Virus record (IMG/VR): IMGVR_UViG_3300037337_000170
Span: 62,001-126,000 of that record
DNA length: 64,000 nt
Direction: 5' to 3' (one strand)
Source of the DNA: a virus
Shown here: positions 43,128-51,446 of the stretch, in pieces
How the letters are laid out: each line of letters starts with the position of its first letter
How positions within the stretch are numbered: position 1 is the stretch's first letter
The notes under the pieces: generated by a model
What the model was told of the DNA's origin: nothing
Database searches by the model: none
The model's input: the letters and a program-made list of their open reading frames with translations, nothing else
Position numbers and translations under genes: made by a program

Positions 43128-43388
43128 ATGAATAGCAGTATATTTTCAGTTAGCCAAACCGTGCAGGTTACGGCAATCATCGAACTTGATATCAATGGCA
43201 CTAAGTTAAAACTTAGTCTTGAAGATGCTAAAAAGTTATATTCCGCTCTCGGCCCCATTGTTGAACCAGTGAAATCTGGTAATCTTACATATCCACCAGG
43301 AGTTAGATCCAGTAATGCTTTTGAGAAAAATACTCCATATTTCCCATTTGATATATCGTTACAAGGTAAAAATACTATAGTATGCTAA
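43128..43388 (+). CDS. small unknown protein before the spanin
   Basis: 86 residues; a V-x-V-T-A-I-I-EL-DI-NGTKLKLSLEDAKKLYSAL helix-strand unit followed by a Pro/Ser-rich tail. Overlaps the spanin gene by seven bases, so it belongs to the same transcript. No family recognised. Confidence 0.55.
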   Translation: MNSSIFSVSQTVQVTAIIELDINGTKLKLSLEDAKKLYSALGPIVEPVKSGNLTYPPGVRSSNAFEKNTPYFPFDISLQGKNTIVC

Positions 43389-44029
43389 TATTTTTATCAA
43401 CAGTATTTTATCAGTTCATTTATGCACTGATCCTACCCGGGCTTCTATTGGGCATCGGTGCAATTATTTTAAGTTTGTTTCTGCCAAACTTTGCTTATAA
43501 GAAACATGTTTTTATTATCGGTGTAGTTGCCATAGTATTTTTTACATTTTTTTCTGGTAAATATACTTCAGAGACAAAGTGGAAAGCTAAATGGCAGCTT
43601 CATGAAACCCAGCAGGCACTTGAAATAGCCAAATTAGAAGCCGCCGCCGCTTATATAACTACTGAAACCGTAGTTATGTATGTAGATAAAGTCAAAGTAG
43701 TTGAAAAACTCAAAACCGAATATAGGACAGTTTATGTTGACAAGTATATCACGACCGAAATTGATAATCAGTATGGTTTTTTGCCTGATACTTTCATCAT
43801 GCTCCACGATTCAGCCGCAAAGGGCCTTGTTCCCGACACCACCCGAAGCGCTGATGAAATCACCACAGAAGCTTCAGGAATTAAGCTCTCTACCGCGACA
43901 AAAGTAATAGTAGATAATTACTTGACATGCACCGCGACAGAACTTCAACTTTTATCCCTACAAAAGTGGGTAAGAGACCAGCAACGTCTGCATGATGGTG
44001 GGCTAGATGCTGGTAAAAATCATCGGTGA
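43382..44029 (+). CDS. inner-membrane spanin (Rz-like)
   Basis: 215 residues. Two hydrophobic segments at about 10-33 and 42-58, followed by a periplasmic helix (KWKAKWQLHETQQALEIAKLEAAAAY) that should form the spanin coiled coil. An outer-membrane lipoprotein gene is embedded in another frame, as in the classical Rz/Rz1 arrangement. It would disrupt the outer membrane at lysis. Length is greater than many Rz proteins (usually ~150). Confidence 0.7.
   Translation: MLIFLSTVFYQFIYALILPGLLLGIGAIILSLFLPNFAYKKHVFIIGVVAIVFFTFFSGKYTSETKWKAKWQLHETQQALEIAKLEAAAAYITTETVVMYVDKVKVVEKLKTEYRTVYVDKYITTEIDNQYGFLPDTFIMLHDSAAKGLVPDTTRSADEITTEASGIKLSTATKVIVDNYLTCTATELQLLSLQKWVRDQQRLHDGGLDAGKNHR
43734..43907 (+). 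CDS. outer-membrane spanin lipoprotein (Rz1-like), embedded in Rz
   Basis: 57 residues in the +1 frame inside the Rz gene. ATG 43734 gives a clear lipoprotein signal (MLTSISRPKLIISMVFCLILSSC) with the modified Cys at residue 23, then a short Pro-rich periplasmic part (PQRALFPTPPEAL). The open frame extends upstream only from a TTG. A short, proline-rich lipoprotein nested in Rz is the expected o-spanin, and it implies a Gram-negative host. Confidence 0.8.
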   Translation: MLTSISRPKLIISMVFCLILSSCSTIQPQRALFPTPPEALMKSPQKLQELSSLPRQK

Positions 44030-44090
44030 ATGTGACTTTCCTAGGCTTAGACCTTAGGTATATCTCCACAAACCTAGCTAGATACTATGT

Positions 44091-44123
44091 CGAACAACTG
44101 GAAGACATAATCTATTATATCCA
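44091..44123 (-). repeat. 33-bp promoter-leader repeat, copy C
   Basis: Matches the right 33 bases of the 40-bp repeats at 6647 and 24879 with one to four substitutions; the left end has diverged. It holds the minus-strand TATAAT and the conserved transcribed start. Confidence 0.8.
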
Positions 44124-44146
44124 TAAAATTCGATTTAAAAAATAAA
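44114..44146 (-). promoter_or_regulatory. orphan minus-strand promoter TTTATT-N21-TATAAT, copy C
   Basis: AAGTTTATT (44149-44141) and TATAAT (44119-44114), spacer 21. It points antisense into Rz/Rz1 and is divergent from the gp55 promoter. Confidence 0.7.
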
Positions 44147-44191
44147 CTTGTGAGATAAGATGTAAAGGTCTGTCTCATAAGTTTATTTTTT
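44137..44191. promoter_or_regulatory. 19-bp inverted repeat joining two divergent promoters
   Basis: 44137-44155 and 44173-44191 are inverted copies with one mismatch, 17 bases apart. Each arm contains an AAGTTTATT box, one for the leftward orphan promoter and one for the rightward gp55 promoter. A dimeric regulator could bind here. Confidence 0.75.
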
Positions 44192-44214
44192 GTACTCCAG
44201 ATATGTGTTATAAT
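44182..44214 (+). promoter_or_regulatory. TTTATT-N21-TATAAT promoter for gp55
   Basis: AAGTTTATT box, 21-base spacer, TATAAT at 44209-44214, about 20 bases before the gp55 ribosome-binding site. Confidence 0.75.
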
Positions 44215-44234
44215 TACTCAACACTAGGAGAAAT

Positions 44235-44822
44235 ATGGAACTTAAACTCAAACCTACCGTCGATGCTGCGAATCCCCGCTACTACCTAGACAAGGTAAAA
44301 ATGCGTGAAGCTCTTTTTGAGTACAAAGAGCAGTGTGATGCTGCCCTAGCAAAAGGCGAGGAACAGCCTGGGGTGTCAAACTACCTAGGCGAGTGTTTCT
44401 TGCTTATAGCCAGAGGCATTGGTCATAAATTTAACTTTCGCAACTACTCATTCTTAAACGATATGATTTCGGATGGGGTACACGTTTGCCTAAAGTACGT
44501 TCGGTCTTATGACCCTGCAAGGGTAAATGCAACTACAGGGCTGCCAACATCCCCCTTGAGTTATTTCAGTCAAGCAATTCATTTTAGCTTCATTAACCGT
44601 ATTAATATAGAGGCAAAGCAAAGCCGAATTAAGCGTGCAATGATATATTCTGCCGATATTGATTCATTCAGTCTTCAAGATGATGAAGATGCCGGCGATT
44701 TTAGAATGAATCTAAATGAATTTATTTCTGGTCTAGGTACCAATGAGGTTGAAGCGATGGTTAGCAAAAAACCAAAAAAATCAGATAATGATGCTCCTAA
44801 TATGTTCGATGATTTTGTGTAA
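44235..44822 (+). CDS. 55: late-transcription sigma factor gp55
   Basis: 195 residues; T4 gp55 is 185. Directs host RNA polymerase to TATAAATA promoters. The core NRYxSLxxDMIxDG-like helix (RNYSFLNDMISDGVHVCLKYVRSYDP), the linker TTGLPTSPLSYFSQAIHFSFINRI and IEAKQSRIKRAMI are characteristic of the family. The C-terminus (NMFDDFV) is short, acidic and hydrophobic, as expected for a sliding-clamp contact. It opens a cluster with the recombination nuclease, just as in T4. Own promoter with the 21-base spacer. Confidence 0.9.
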   Translation: MELKLKPTVDAANPRYYLDKVKMREALFEYKEQCDAALAKGEEQPGVSNYLGECFLLIARGIGHKFNFRNYSFLNDMISDGVHVCLKYVRSYDPARVNATTGLPTSPLSYFSQAIHFSFINRINIEAKQSRIKRAMIYSADIDSFSLQDDEDAGDFRMNLNEFISGLGTNEVEAMVSKKPKKSDNDAPNMFDDFV

Positions 44823-44831
44823 GGCGATTAA

Positions 44832-45875
44832 ATGAAATTTGCAATTGTAGGCGATTGTCACTTGGGTGTTAAATCTGGTTCTTCCCATTTTGCCAAATAC
44901 CAGATTAGATTTTTCAATGAGCAACTTTTTCCTTATATGGAACAGCATGGGATTGATACTATCATACAAACAGGAGATCTCTGGGACCATAGAACACAAT
45001 TACAATTAAAATCATATCATCCTGTTAAAAAGCATATCTTTGATGAAATGCAAAAAAGAAATATCAAGTTTCACACCTTGGTAGGAAATCATGATATGCA
45101 ACTCAGGGAGTCTGTAAAACTTAATACCTCAGAAATATTACTTAGAGAATATTCTAATGTCAGGGTATATTCACATCCAACCGCGGTGGCTTTCGATGAT
45201 ATTACAGTGGACATAGTTCCATGGATATGCAATGAAAACGGAGAGGAAATACGCGAGTTTATGACACGTAAGATTGTTGGTGATATTTGTATTGGTCACT
45301 TTGAGATCGTCGGCGGCATGATGCAAAAAGGTATCCCAGGTCATGGCGGCATGCCGACTAAATTGTTTGAACGTTATTCTTCAGTTAAGGTCGGACATTA
45401 TCACTCTAGAAATTTTTTGAATGATGGTCAGATTGAGTATGTAGGTACACCATATCCCATGAACTGGGGCGATTGCAACGATCAACGGGGCTTCAACATA
45501 TTTGACACTAAAACCTTGACCACAGAATTTATTCCTAATCCAGAAGAAATGTTTATAAAGTTGCGATATGACAATGTATGCTATACGAATCCCAAGTCTA
45601 TTACTGGAAAATATGTCAAACTGATTGTTGATAATAAGAAAAATTTGGTAGACTTTGACAACTATCTCAATAGCCTTAAACTTGCTGATCCTCATGATCT
45701 GATTATCATTGATAATAAAATTGACCTAAGCGGCGGTGATATCGAAGAATCAGTAGAAGTACAAAATACTGAAACCATCATTAATCAATATATTGATGGT
45801 ATGACAGATAACATAGATAAAGACTCAGTGAAACATTATGTTCAATCATTGTTACAAGAAGCAAATAATCGATGA
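44832..45875 (+). CDS. 47: recombination endonuclease subunit gp47 (Mre11/SbcD-like)
   Basis: 347 residues; T4 gp47 is 339. Nuclease subunit of the gp46/47 end-processing complex. All phosphoesterase motifs are present: GDCHLGV, QTGDLWDHR, LVGNHDM, IGHFEIVGG and VGHYHSRN. The C-terminal ~100 residues bind gp46. Stop overlaps the gp46 start (ATGA). Confidence 0.93.
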   Translation: MKFAIVGDCHLGVKSGSSHFAKYQIRFFNEQLFPYMEQHGIDTIIQTGDLWDHRTQLQLKSYHPVKKHIFDEMQKRNIKFHTLVGNHDMQLRESVKLNTSEILLREYSNVRVYSHPTAVAFDDITVDIVPWICNENGEEIREFMTRKIVGDICIGHFEIVGGMMQKGIPGHGGMPTKLFERYSSVKVGHYHSRNFLNDGQIEYVGTPYPMNWGDCNDQRGFNIFDTKTLTTEFIPNPEEMFIKLRYDNVCYTNPKSITGKYVKLIVDNKKNLVDFDNYLNSLKLADPHDLIIIDNKIDLSGGDIEESVEVQNTETIINQYIDGMTDNIDKDSVKHYVQSLLQEANNR

Positions 45876-47569
45876 TTACACTACACCAAATAACCGTCAC
45901 CAATCTACTATCATATGGCAATGTACCTACGACATTGCGCTTGGATAAGCATAGAAATACCTTGATTGCATCTAGCTCAGGTTCAGGTAAGTCTGTTTGG
46001 GTTGATGCTGTCTGTTATGCATTGTACTCTAAGCCATATCGTAATATTAAATTACCTCAGCTGATTAACTCGATTAATCTAAAGGGAATGCTGACCACAA
46101 TTGAGTTTTCTATTGGCTCAATACAATATAAAGTTGTTCGTGGTATGAAACCCAACATCTTTGAAATATACCAAAATGGTATTCTACTCGATCAAGAAGC
46201 AGCAACACGTGATTACCAAGGCTATCTGACCAATACTATTTTAAAAATTAGTATGAAAACCTTTTGCCAGATTGTCTTAATTGGTACCGCTGGTTTCACT
46301 CCATTCATGCAATTGCCAGCAGGTCAGCGGCGTGATGTTGTCGAAGATGTATTAGATATTGCAGTATTTTCTGAAATGAATTTGATTTTACGACAGCGTA
46401 TTCAGGATAGCAAGGACAGTCTATTATCTGTAAACGGTATGTTGGATGGTGCAAAAAAAGATACGCAGAATCAGTTGAAAATCATCAAACTAATGGAAGG
46501 TCATCATGAGGAAAAAATCAATAGTCTGAAAGCTCAGATATTAGAGACAGAATGCGATATAGACGAGCTTGCCATTGAACTTGCTGTGAATAATGCTAAG
46601 GAAAGTAATCTAACAGAAAATAAAAAGAGTCTTACTGTTGACAATTCCAAGGATATATTTCTACTTCAAGATGAAATGGACCGGGCTAATAAAAAAATAT
46701 CATCGATTGATGTTATGGAATCTTGTCCAACATGTATGCAATGTGTTACCGCAGATCACAAAAAGATTACGGAACTAATTATTAAGGACCGTCTTTCTAT
46801 AATTAGTGCCAAGTTAGAACTCTTACAAGTAGAACAAGAGCACTTTAATTCTATTATTCAATTTAATATCGACATCGAAGCGGAACTTAAGATTATAAGT
46901 TCCGGCTCTAAATTTAAGAGCAATTCGATTGAACTAAAAAAGAAAGATATATTCTCTTACAAAACAAATATTGCCTTATTAGAACAAGACACAAATGGGC
47001 TAGAGACGGAAAAGTTAAAATTAAAGTCAGTTGCAGCCGATGCACTTTCCATGTTAGAGCAAAAGAAGTTATTACTAACAGAAAGAGCTGTTCAGGATAT
47101 CTCCTTGGGTCTATTAAAGGATGGTGGCATAAAGTCCAAAATTATTAATGAGTACATTCCTATTCTTAACAAACTCATTAACAAATATTTAGGCGAGTTT
47201 GGTTTCTTTGTAAATTTTACTCTTGACGAACATTTTAATGAAAAGATTCTTTCCCGAGGTAGGGATGAATTTGGTTACAATTCCTTCTCCGAAGGTGAAA
47301 AAGCTAGGATCGATTTGAGTATTTTGTTTGCATTTCGTCAGATAACTGAAATAAAAAACAGTGCCTCGGTTAACCTATTATTTCTTGATGAGGTAGCCTC
47401 ATCAGCCCTCGACTTGAACTCCAAGGAGGCATTTGTGGAAATTTTGACTCAACTTGAGAACGGAAATAATTTTGTTATCAGCCATAATGCTCCGGATAGT
47501 AGCATCTATGACCAGGTGATCAGTGTCTCTAAGAAAAACGACTTCAGCATGCTTGAGTACCTAGCCTGA
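45872..47569 (+). CDS. 46: recombination endonuclease subunit gp46 (Rad50/SbcC-like)
   Basis: 565 residues; T4 gp46 is 560. ABC-type ATPase. Walker A SSGSGKSVW (about residue 36), coiled-coil arms, a zinc-hook CPTCMQCV at the apex (about residue 287), signature SEGEKARIDLSILFAFR and Walker B LLFLDEVAS. Pairs with gp47 in making single-stranded ends for UvsX/UvsY. Confidence 0.93.
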   Translation: MITLHQITVTNLLSYGNVPTTLRLDKHRNTLIASSSGSGKSVWVDAVCYALYSKPYRNIKLPQLINSINLKGMLTTIEFSIGSIQYKVVRGMKPNIFEIYQNGILLDQEAATRDYQGYLTNTILKISMKTFCQIVLIGTAGFTPFMQLPAGQRRDVVEDVLDIAVFSEMNLILRQRIQDSKDSLLSVNGMLDGAKKDTQNQLKIIKLMEGHHEEKINSLKAQILETECDIDELAIELAVNNAKESNLTENKKSLTVDNSKDIFLLQDEMDRANKKISSIDVMESCPTCMQCVTADHKKITELIIKDRLSIISAKLELLQVEQEHFNSIIQFNIDIEAELKIISSGSKFKSNSIELKKKDIFSYKTNIALLEQDTNGLETEKLKLKSVAADALSMLEQKKLLLTERAVQDISLGLLKDGGIKSKIINEYIPILNKLINKYLGEFGFFVNFTLDEHFNEKILSRGRDEFGYNSFSEGEKARIDLSILFAFRQITEIKNSASVNLLFLDEVASSALDLNSKEAFVEILTQLENGNNFVISHNAPDSSIYDQVISVSKKNDFSMLEYLA

Positions 47570-47570
47570 C

Positions 47571-47615
47571 ATTTTACTTTTATTCTTGTCTGTGTTATAA
47601 TAAACACATACCAAC
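47571..47615 (+). repeat. 45-bp promoter repeat, copy 1
   Basis: Identical to 47822-47866 and nearly identical to 50043-50087. Includes TTTACT (47573), a 17-base spacer, TATAAT (47596) and the leader bases AAACACATACCAAC. Confidence 0.9.
47573..47601 (+). promoter_or_regulatory. TTTACT-N17-TATAAT promoter
   Basis: Sigma-70 spacing with a TGTGT extension before TATAAT. Drives the small gene at 47628. Confidence 0.75.
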
Positions 47616-47627
47616 CAGGGAAACACC

Positions 47628-47813
47628 ATGTCAGAACTTACTTACCCAACTTTGCCATGCCCTCTCGGCCTTGTTCAATTTGCTGCTGAGCAGTATGAAG
47701 ATGCATGGACCTCAAGCATGGAAGCATATGGTGAAGAGCAGATGCTAGCATATGCGGAGCCTCTGTTGCGGCGCATCAAGGAACTTGAGAAAATGTTGGC
47801 TGAAAATACTTAA
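47628..47813 (+). CDS. small acidic protein, unknown
   Basis: 61 residues (MSELTYPTLPCPLGLVQFAA...), helical and acidic, ending in a Leu/Glu-rich helix (RRIKELEKMLAENT). It has its own promoter and is followed by a second copy of the same promoter, so it is an independent transcription unit. No family recognised. Confidence 0.6.
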   Translation: MSELTYPTLPCPLGLVQFAAEQYEDAWTSSMEAYGEEQMLAYAEPLLRRIKELEKMLAENT

Positions 47814-47821
47814 GCTATAAA

Positions 47822-47866
47822 ATTTTACTTTTATTCTTGTCTGTGTTATAATAAACACATACCAAC
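47822..47866 (+). repeat. 45-bp promoter repeat, copy 2
   Basis: Identical over 45 bases to copy 1; contains TTTACT (47824), 17 bases, TATAAT (47847). Confidence 0.9.
47824..47852 (+). promoter_or_regulatory. TTTACT-N17-TATAAT promoter
   Basis: Drives the large VWA-domain gene at 47879; the ATG is 26 bases after the TATAAT, and no strong Shine-Dalgarno is seen. Confidence 0.75.
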
Positions 47867-47878
47867 ACGACATACATT

Positions 47879-50041
47879 ATGACAGACAAGACTTCACTAG
47901 ACCTTCTGGGGCGACTCCTGGCTTCAGAAAATATTCGTATCGTTCGAAAAAAAGCCGATACAGCATCTTTTAATGTTTTTACCCGAGAGCTCACGCTTCC
48001 ACTTTGGGAAGAAATCTCAAAGCAACTAGAAACTTTGTTGATCGCCCATGAAGTCGGACACGCGATCTGGACCACAGAGCAGTTTTTGAATCTGTGGAAT
48101 GATCCATTTCGCCCTCATTTTCATGGGTATGCTAATATCTGTGAAGACGCTCGTATTGAGCGCATGATTAAGGAAAAATTCCCTGGTCTGAAAAAAGACT
48201 TCTTTGTTGGCTACAATGAGATTCTGAAAAGTAATTTTTTCGGTACCGAGGGTAAGGATTTAAATACACTCAACTTTATTGATCGTATTAATCTACACTT
48301 CAAACTTGAGAATCGGGTAGAGATCGACTTTTCTACCGAAGAGCAGACACTTGTTACCCGTCTTACTACGGTTAAAACTGAGGACGAGGTTCTAAAAATT
48401 GCCCAACTTGTTTATGACATGGCTGAAAAGTCAAAGTCTAAGCAGACTCCAGACAAATCCAAAACCTCCGATCCTGAGCAAAATGATAATAATGCTTCTC
48501 CAAGTGAAGAGGGCTCAGAAAATGTTTCGGACTCAGACTTTGGAGATCTTTCCGCCGATGATTTGAAAAATGACCCGGAGTCTATGTCCGAGAAAACACC
48601 CTCGGGCGCGAATGATAAGCCACCCCAGAGTCTACCTGAGGAGACTGGTTCAGAAAAAAATGAGTCCATCGTTCCAACTACCCAGGATATGATGGATAAA
48701 GGTATGCGTTCAAAGGTAGATAGTTCTAAGTCGAAGGTCTATAATTTGAAGCCTGAATTAGCTCAGTTTGTCAAATTTGTGCCACTGAAAACTATTGTAG
48801 AAGAGTTTAAAAACATAGATGTCTTACCATCCTCGAAATATCTGGGATTTATGGCAAAAAATTCAAAACTTGTTACCCACATGGTACAGGAGTTCGAACG
48901 AAAAAAATCAGCCGAAAAACTTAAATCGTCCAAAATTGCAAATAGTGGCGCATTGGACATGAAAAAGATCTTCAAATACAAAATTGCAGATGAAATTTTC
49001 AAGCAATACAAAATTGAAGCTGCATCAACTGATCATGGTTTTGTCATGTTATTGGATTATTCTAAATCCATGACCATGGTATTTTCATCTGTCATGGAGC
49101 AAGTGATCACATTGGTACAATTTTGCTCGGCTGTCGATATTAAGTTTGAAGTCCTAGCATTTACTAATTCATTTGAGTACACCAGGGAAGATTTATTAAA
49201 CGGAGCATCGATCTTAGAAAAGCGTACACATAATCTAAAGCTTGATGAGCTTTATACCGTTAGTCATGCAAGGGTATCAATGCTTCAATTTTATAAAAGT
49301 GGAATGAAGAAATCTGAGATTAACTTAATTTCTGGTATATTACATAACTATATTAATGTGTTTCACAGAAAGGGGGTGGGCTCAACATATCAAAATTACA
49401 AAATGGGCGCAACACCCTTGGTCGAAGCTCTACTGTATATTAATGATTACCTGGATGTATTTAAAGCCAAGAATAATACTCAAAAAAATACACTTATTAT
49501 TTTAACAGACGGGTTTCCTACCGATACCAAATTCATGTCTGGTCCGCGAAGATTGGACTATGTGTGGCCTAGTAAATCACAAAAGATTTTTATTAGCAGT
49601 AAGAAAAATAACATTCAGTATTCCATTAATCTTAAACATGGGAACGTAAATGTATTGTTACTGGAACTACAGCAGACATTGATCGATCTAATAGCCGGCG
49701 ATCACCCAGATACAAAACTCGTTGGTATTTTTGTTACTGGCACCAAAACATTCAGCAATAATTTTGACTATTATACTCATACCTTAGGTCTTAGTGAAAG
49801 AATTGATGCTAAAAAACATGCTAGGTATGCTATGAAAAAAGAAGGCTTTTATGAGTTTGTTGTCCGTGGTTATAACAAATTTTTTATTGTACCGGTCGAT
49901 ATGACCGATGAAAATGTTGGCTTTGATAAGGTGGTCGCGACCATGACCGCGTCCCAGATCGCCCGTGTCACGTCCGGCCGCTTGCTTGCTCAGAAAATGG
50001 CTCGTGTCATGTCTAGCAAGCTGATCGCTGAGGTAGCCTGA
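47879..50041 (+). CDS. CobT-like VWA-domain protein with HExxH motif
   Basis: 720 residues. The N-terminal domain has a zinc-protease-like motif LLIAHEVGHAIWTT (about residues 57-70) and a downstream NICEDARIERMIKEKFPG helix typical of CobT/peptidase-like phage proteins. Residues about 185-280 are low-complexity, acidic and Ser-rich. The C-terminal VWA domain shows the MIDAS motif LDYSKSM (about residue 391), later TLIILTDGFPTD. It is followed by a CobS/MoxR-like AAA gene at 50274, making a VWA-AAA pair as in cobaltochelatase CobT/CobS and RavA-ViaA. Such pairs remodel proteins or metal centres; the phage target is not known. Confidence 0.8.
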   Translation: MTDKTSLDLLGRLLASENIRIVRKKADTASFNVFTRELTLPLWEEISKQLETLLIAHEVGHAIWTTEQFLNLWNDPFRPHFHGYANICEDARIERMIKEKFPGLKKDFFVGYNEILKSNFFGTEGKDLNTLNFIDRINLHFKLENRVEIDFSTEEQTLVTRLTTVKTEDEVLKIAQLVYDMAEKSKSKQTPDKSKTSDPEQNDNNASPSEEGSENVSDSDFGDLSADDLKNDPESMSEKTPSGANDKPPQSLPEETGSEKNESIVPTTQDMMDKGMRSKVDSSKSKVYNLKPELAQFVKFVPLKTIVEEFKNIDVLPSSKYLGFMAKNSKLVTHMVQEFERKKSAEKLKSSKIANSGALDMKKIFKYKIADEIFKQYKIEAASTDHGFVMLLDYSKSMTMVFSSVMEQVITLVQFCSAVDIKFEVLAFTNSFEYTREDLLNGASILEKRTHNLKLDELYTVSHARVSMLQFYKSGMKKSEINLISGILHNYINVFHRKGVGSTYQNYKMGATPLVEALLYINDYLDVFKAKNNTQKNTLIILTDGFPTDTKFMSGPRRLDYVWPSKSQKIFISSKKNNIQYSINLKHGNVNVLLLELQQTLIDLIAGDHPDTKLVGIFVTGTKTFSNNFDYYTHTLGLSERIDAKKHARYAMKKEGFYEFVVRGYNKFFIVPVDMTDENVGFDKVVATMTASQIARVTSGRLLAQKMARVMSSKLIAEVA

Positions 50042-50042
50042 A

Positions 50043-50087
50043 ATTTTACTTTTATTCTGTGGCGTGTTATAATAAACACATACCAAC
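50043..50087 (+). repeat. 45-bp promoter repeat, copy 3
   Basis: Differs from copies 1 and 2 at a few spacer bases but keeps both hexamers and the leader AAACACATACCAAC. Confidence 0.85.
50045..50073 (+). promoter_or_regulatory. TTTACT-N17-TATAAT promoter
   Basis: Drives the 51-residue gene and the CobS-like ATPase. Confidence 0.75.
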
Positions 50088-50111
50088 CCAGACTCACTAG
50101 GAAATATTATT

Positions 50112-50267
50112 ATGAACTCACACGAAAATCTCAAGACTTCTGATGGTTACTACAACTTTCTTTGCGATATGACCGACTATCTCAATGCCCGTGGTTTTAA
50201 AACTGTTGAGTCTGCCGTGACTGAAGAACTCTTGTTCGACGAATTTCTCGCCGAAACTTTCGCTTAA
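50112..50267 (+). CDS. 51-residue protein, unknown
   Basis: MNSHENLKTSDGYYNFLCDM..., acidic, ending LFDEFLAETFA. It starts 38 bases after a TATAAT and is followed after six bases by the CobS-like gene, so it is co-transcribed with it. Possibly a small regulator of the VWA-AAA pair; no family recognised. Confidence 0.55.
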   Translation: MNSHENLKTSDGYYNFLCDMTDYLNARGFKTVESAVTEELLFDEFLAETFA

Positions 50268-50273
50268 AAGATT

Positions 50274-51446
50274 ATGACTATCATCGTCGATACTTCCCAA
50301 GTTCTGGATGAGATGGAACTTGATGACGCTTTCCGCGCCACTAAAATCTACACGCGGCAATTGGTGCGTGATGTCTGCGCCCGTCTTTGTATCGCCAACG
50401 ACAATAGTGTTCAGAATGCCCTGATTGGTCAATCTGAAAAACTCCGTCATGGCGTTTATAAACTGGGGGTCGCATCAGTAAAATCAACACCCATCAAAAA
50501 GGAGGCTACTGTCAAGATCCAACCGCTGCAATTGGTTTCGATGCCAGCCCAAGCCCCGCGTGTCCTCGAATTGGCTATTTCTTTGACCACCGTATCTGTG
50601 CCAAAAGCAGAAGCTGGTTATGTTCCCTTCGGTAATTACCGTGATGTTGAGCGTGTTATTTCTAGTCGCCAGTTTTTTCCGGTGTATATTACTGGTCCTT
50701 CTGGTAACGGCAAGTCGAGTATGGTCATTAATATTTGCGCCAAGAATTCGATCCCAATGATTCGTATTAACTGCTCGGTCCAATCTGACGAGGAAAAGTT
50801 AATCGGCTCAAAAACTCTGGTGAACGGCGACATTAAAGTTATTGACGGGCCTATTGTTACTGGACTCCGTACCGGCGCTCTGATAATCCTAGAAGAGGCT
50901 GATGCTCTGGACACGCGTTTGGCACTTACCCTGCAAGGTATCCTCGAGGGTCGACCATTTTTCTTTGCTCTGACGGGAGAATATATCATTCCTGCTCCTG
51001 GCTTTAACATTGTTGCCATCGGCAACACCAAAGGCTCTGGCTCAGAGGATGGCAAATATCTTGGTACTAATCTGCAAAATTCTGCATTCCTCGAGCGATT
51101 CGGGTGCACCTTTGAACAAGATTTTCCTAATCAGATCGCCGAGCAAAAAATGGTAATGAACTGGATGCAGCAACATGACTGTGTCGATGAGACCTTGGCC
51201 GCGGCTTTGGTGAAATGGACTGATGCAGTCCGCAAAACCCATAAAAGTGGTGGTATCGAAGATGTTATCTCGACTCGGCGATTGAATCATATTGTGGTGG
51301 CATATTCTATTTACCGAAATATTACGAAAGCTGTTGAACTCTGTACCAATCGATTCGATTCGTTTACATCAGCTGCATTCCGGGATCTTTTCGACAAGAT
51401 TTATGTTGAACCTCTTCCATCTGTTCCTGCTCTAGAAAGCGCTTAA
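50274..51446 (+). CDS. CobS/MoxR-like AAA+ ATPase
   Basis: 390 residues. Walker A GPSGNGKSSM (about residue 141), Walker B ALIILEEADALD (about residue 199), sensor region FNIVAIGNTKGSGS and a C-terminal IEDVISTRRLNHIVVAYSIY lid, as in CobS-type MoxR ATPases. N-terminal ~115 residues are a helical adapter. Partner of the CobT-like protein at 47879, although separated by a small gene and a promoter. Overlaps the next gene by one base. Confidence 0.85.
   Translation: MTIIVDTSQVLDEMELDDAFRATKIYTRQLVRDVCARLCIANDNSVQNALIGQSEKLRHGVYKLGVASVKSTPIKKEATVKIQPLQLVSMPAQAPRVLELAISLTTVSVPKAEAGYVPFGNYRDVERVISSRQFFPVYITGPSGNGKSSMVINICAKNSIPMIRINCSVQSDEEKLIGSKTLVNGDIKVIDGPIVTGLRTGALIILEEADALDTRLALTLQGILEGRPFFFALTGEYIIPAPGFNIVAIGNTKGSGSEDGKYLGTNLQNSAFLERFGCTFEQDFPNQIAEQKMVMNWMQQHDCVDETLAAALVKWTDAVRKTHKSGGIEDVISTRRLNHIVVAYSIYRNITKAVELCTNRFDSFTSAAFRDLFDKIYVEPLPSVPALESA

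Noticed and set aside
43701-43733. Longer Rz1 form starting at TTG 43701
   Set aside because: The ATG at 43734 gives a standard lipoprotein signal with the lipobox Cys at residue 23; the longer form would place extra charged residues before it.
44026-44143. Possible GTG-started small gene after Rz ending in a peptide EQLEDIIYYIHK, with a similar peptide readable at 6650 and 24880
   Set aside because: The peptide is conserved in one frame in all three 40-bp repeats, but the uvsY copy has no start codon in that frame and the minus-strand promoter elements with fixed 21-bp spacing explain the conservation better. Not fully excluded.
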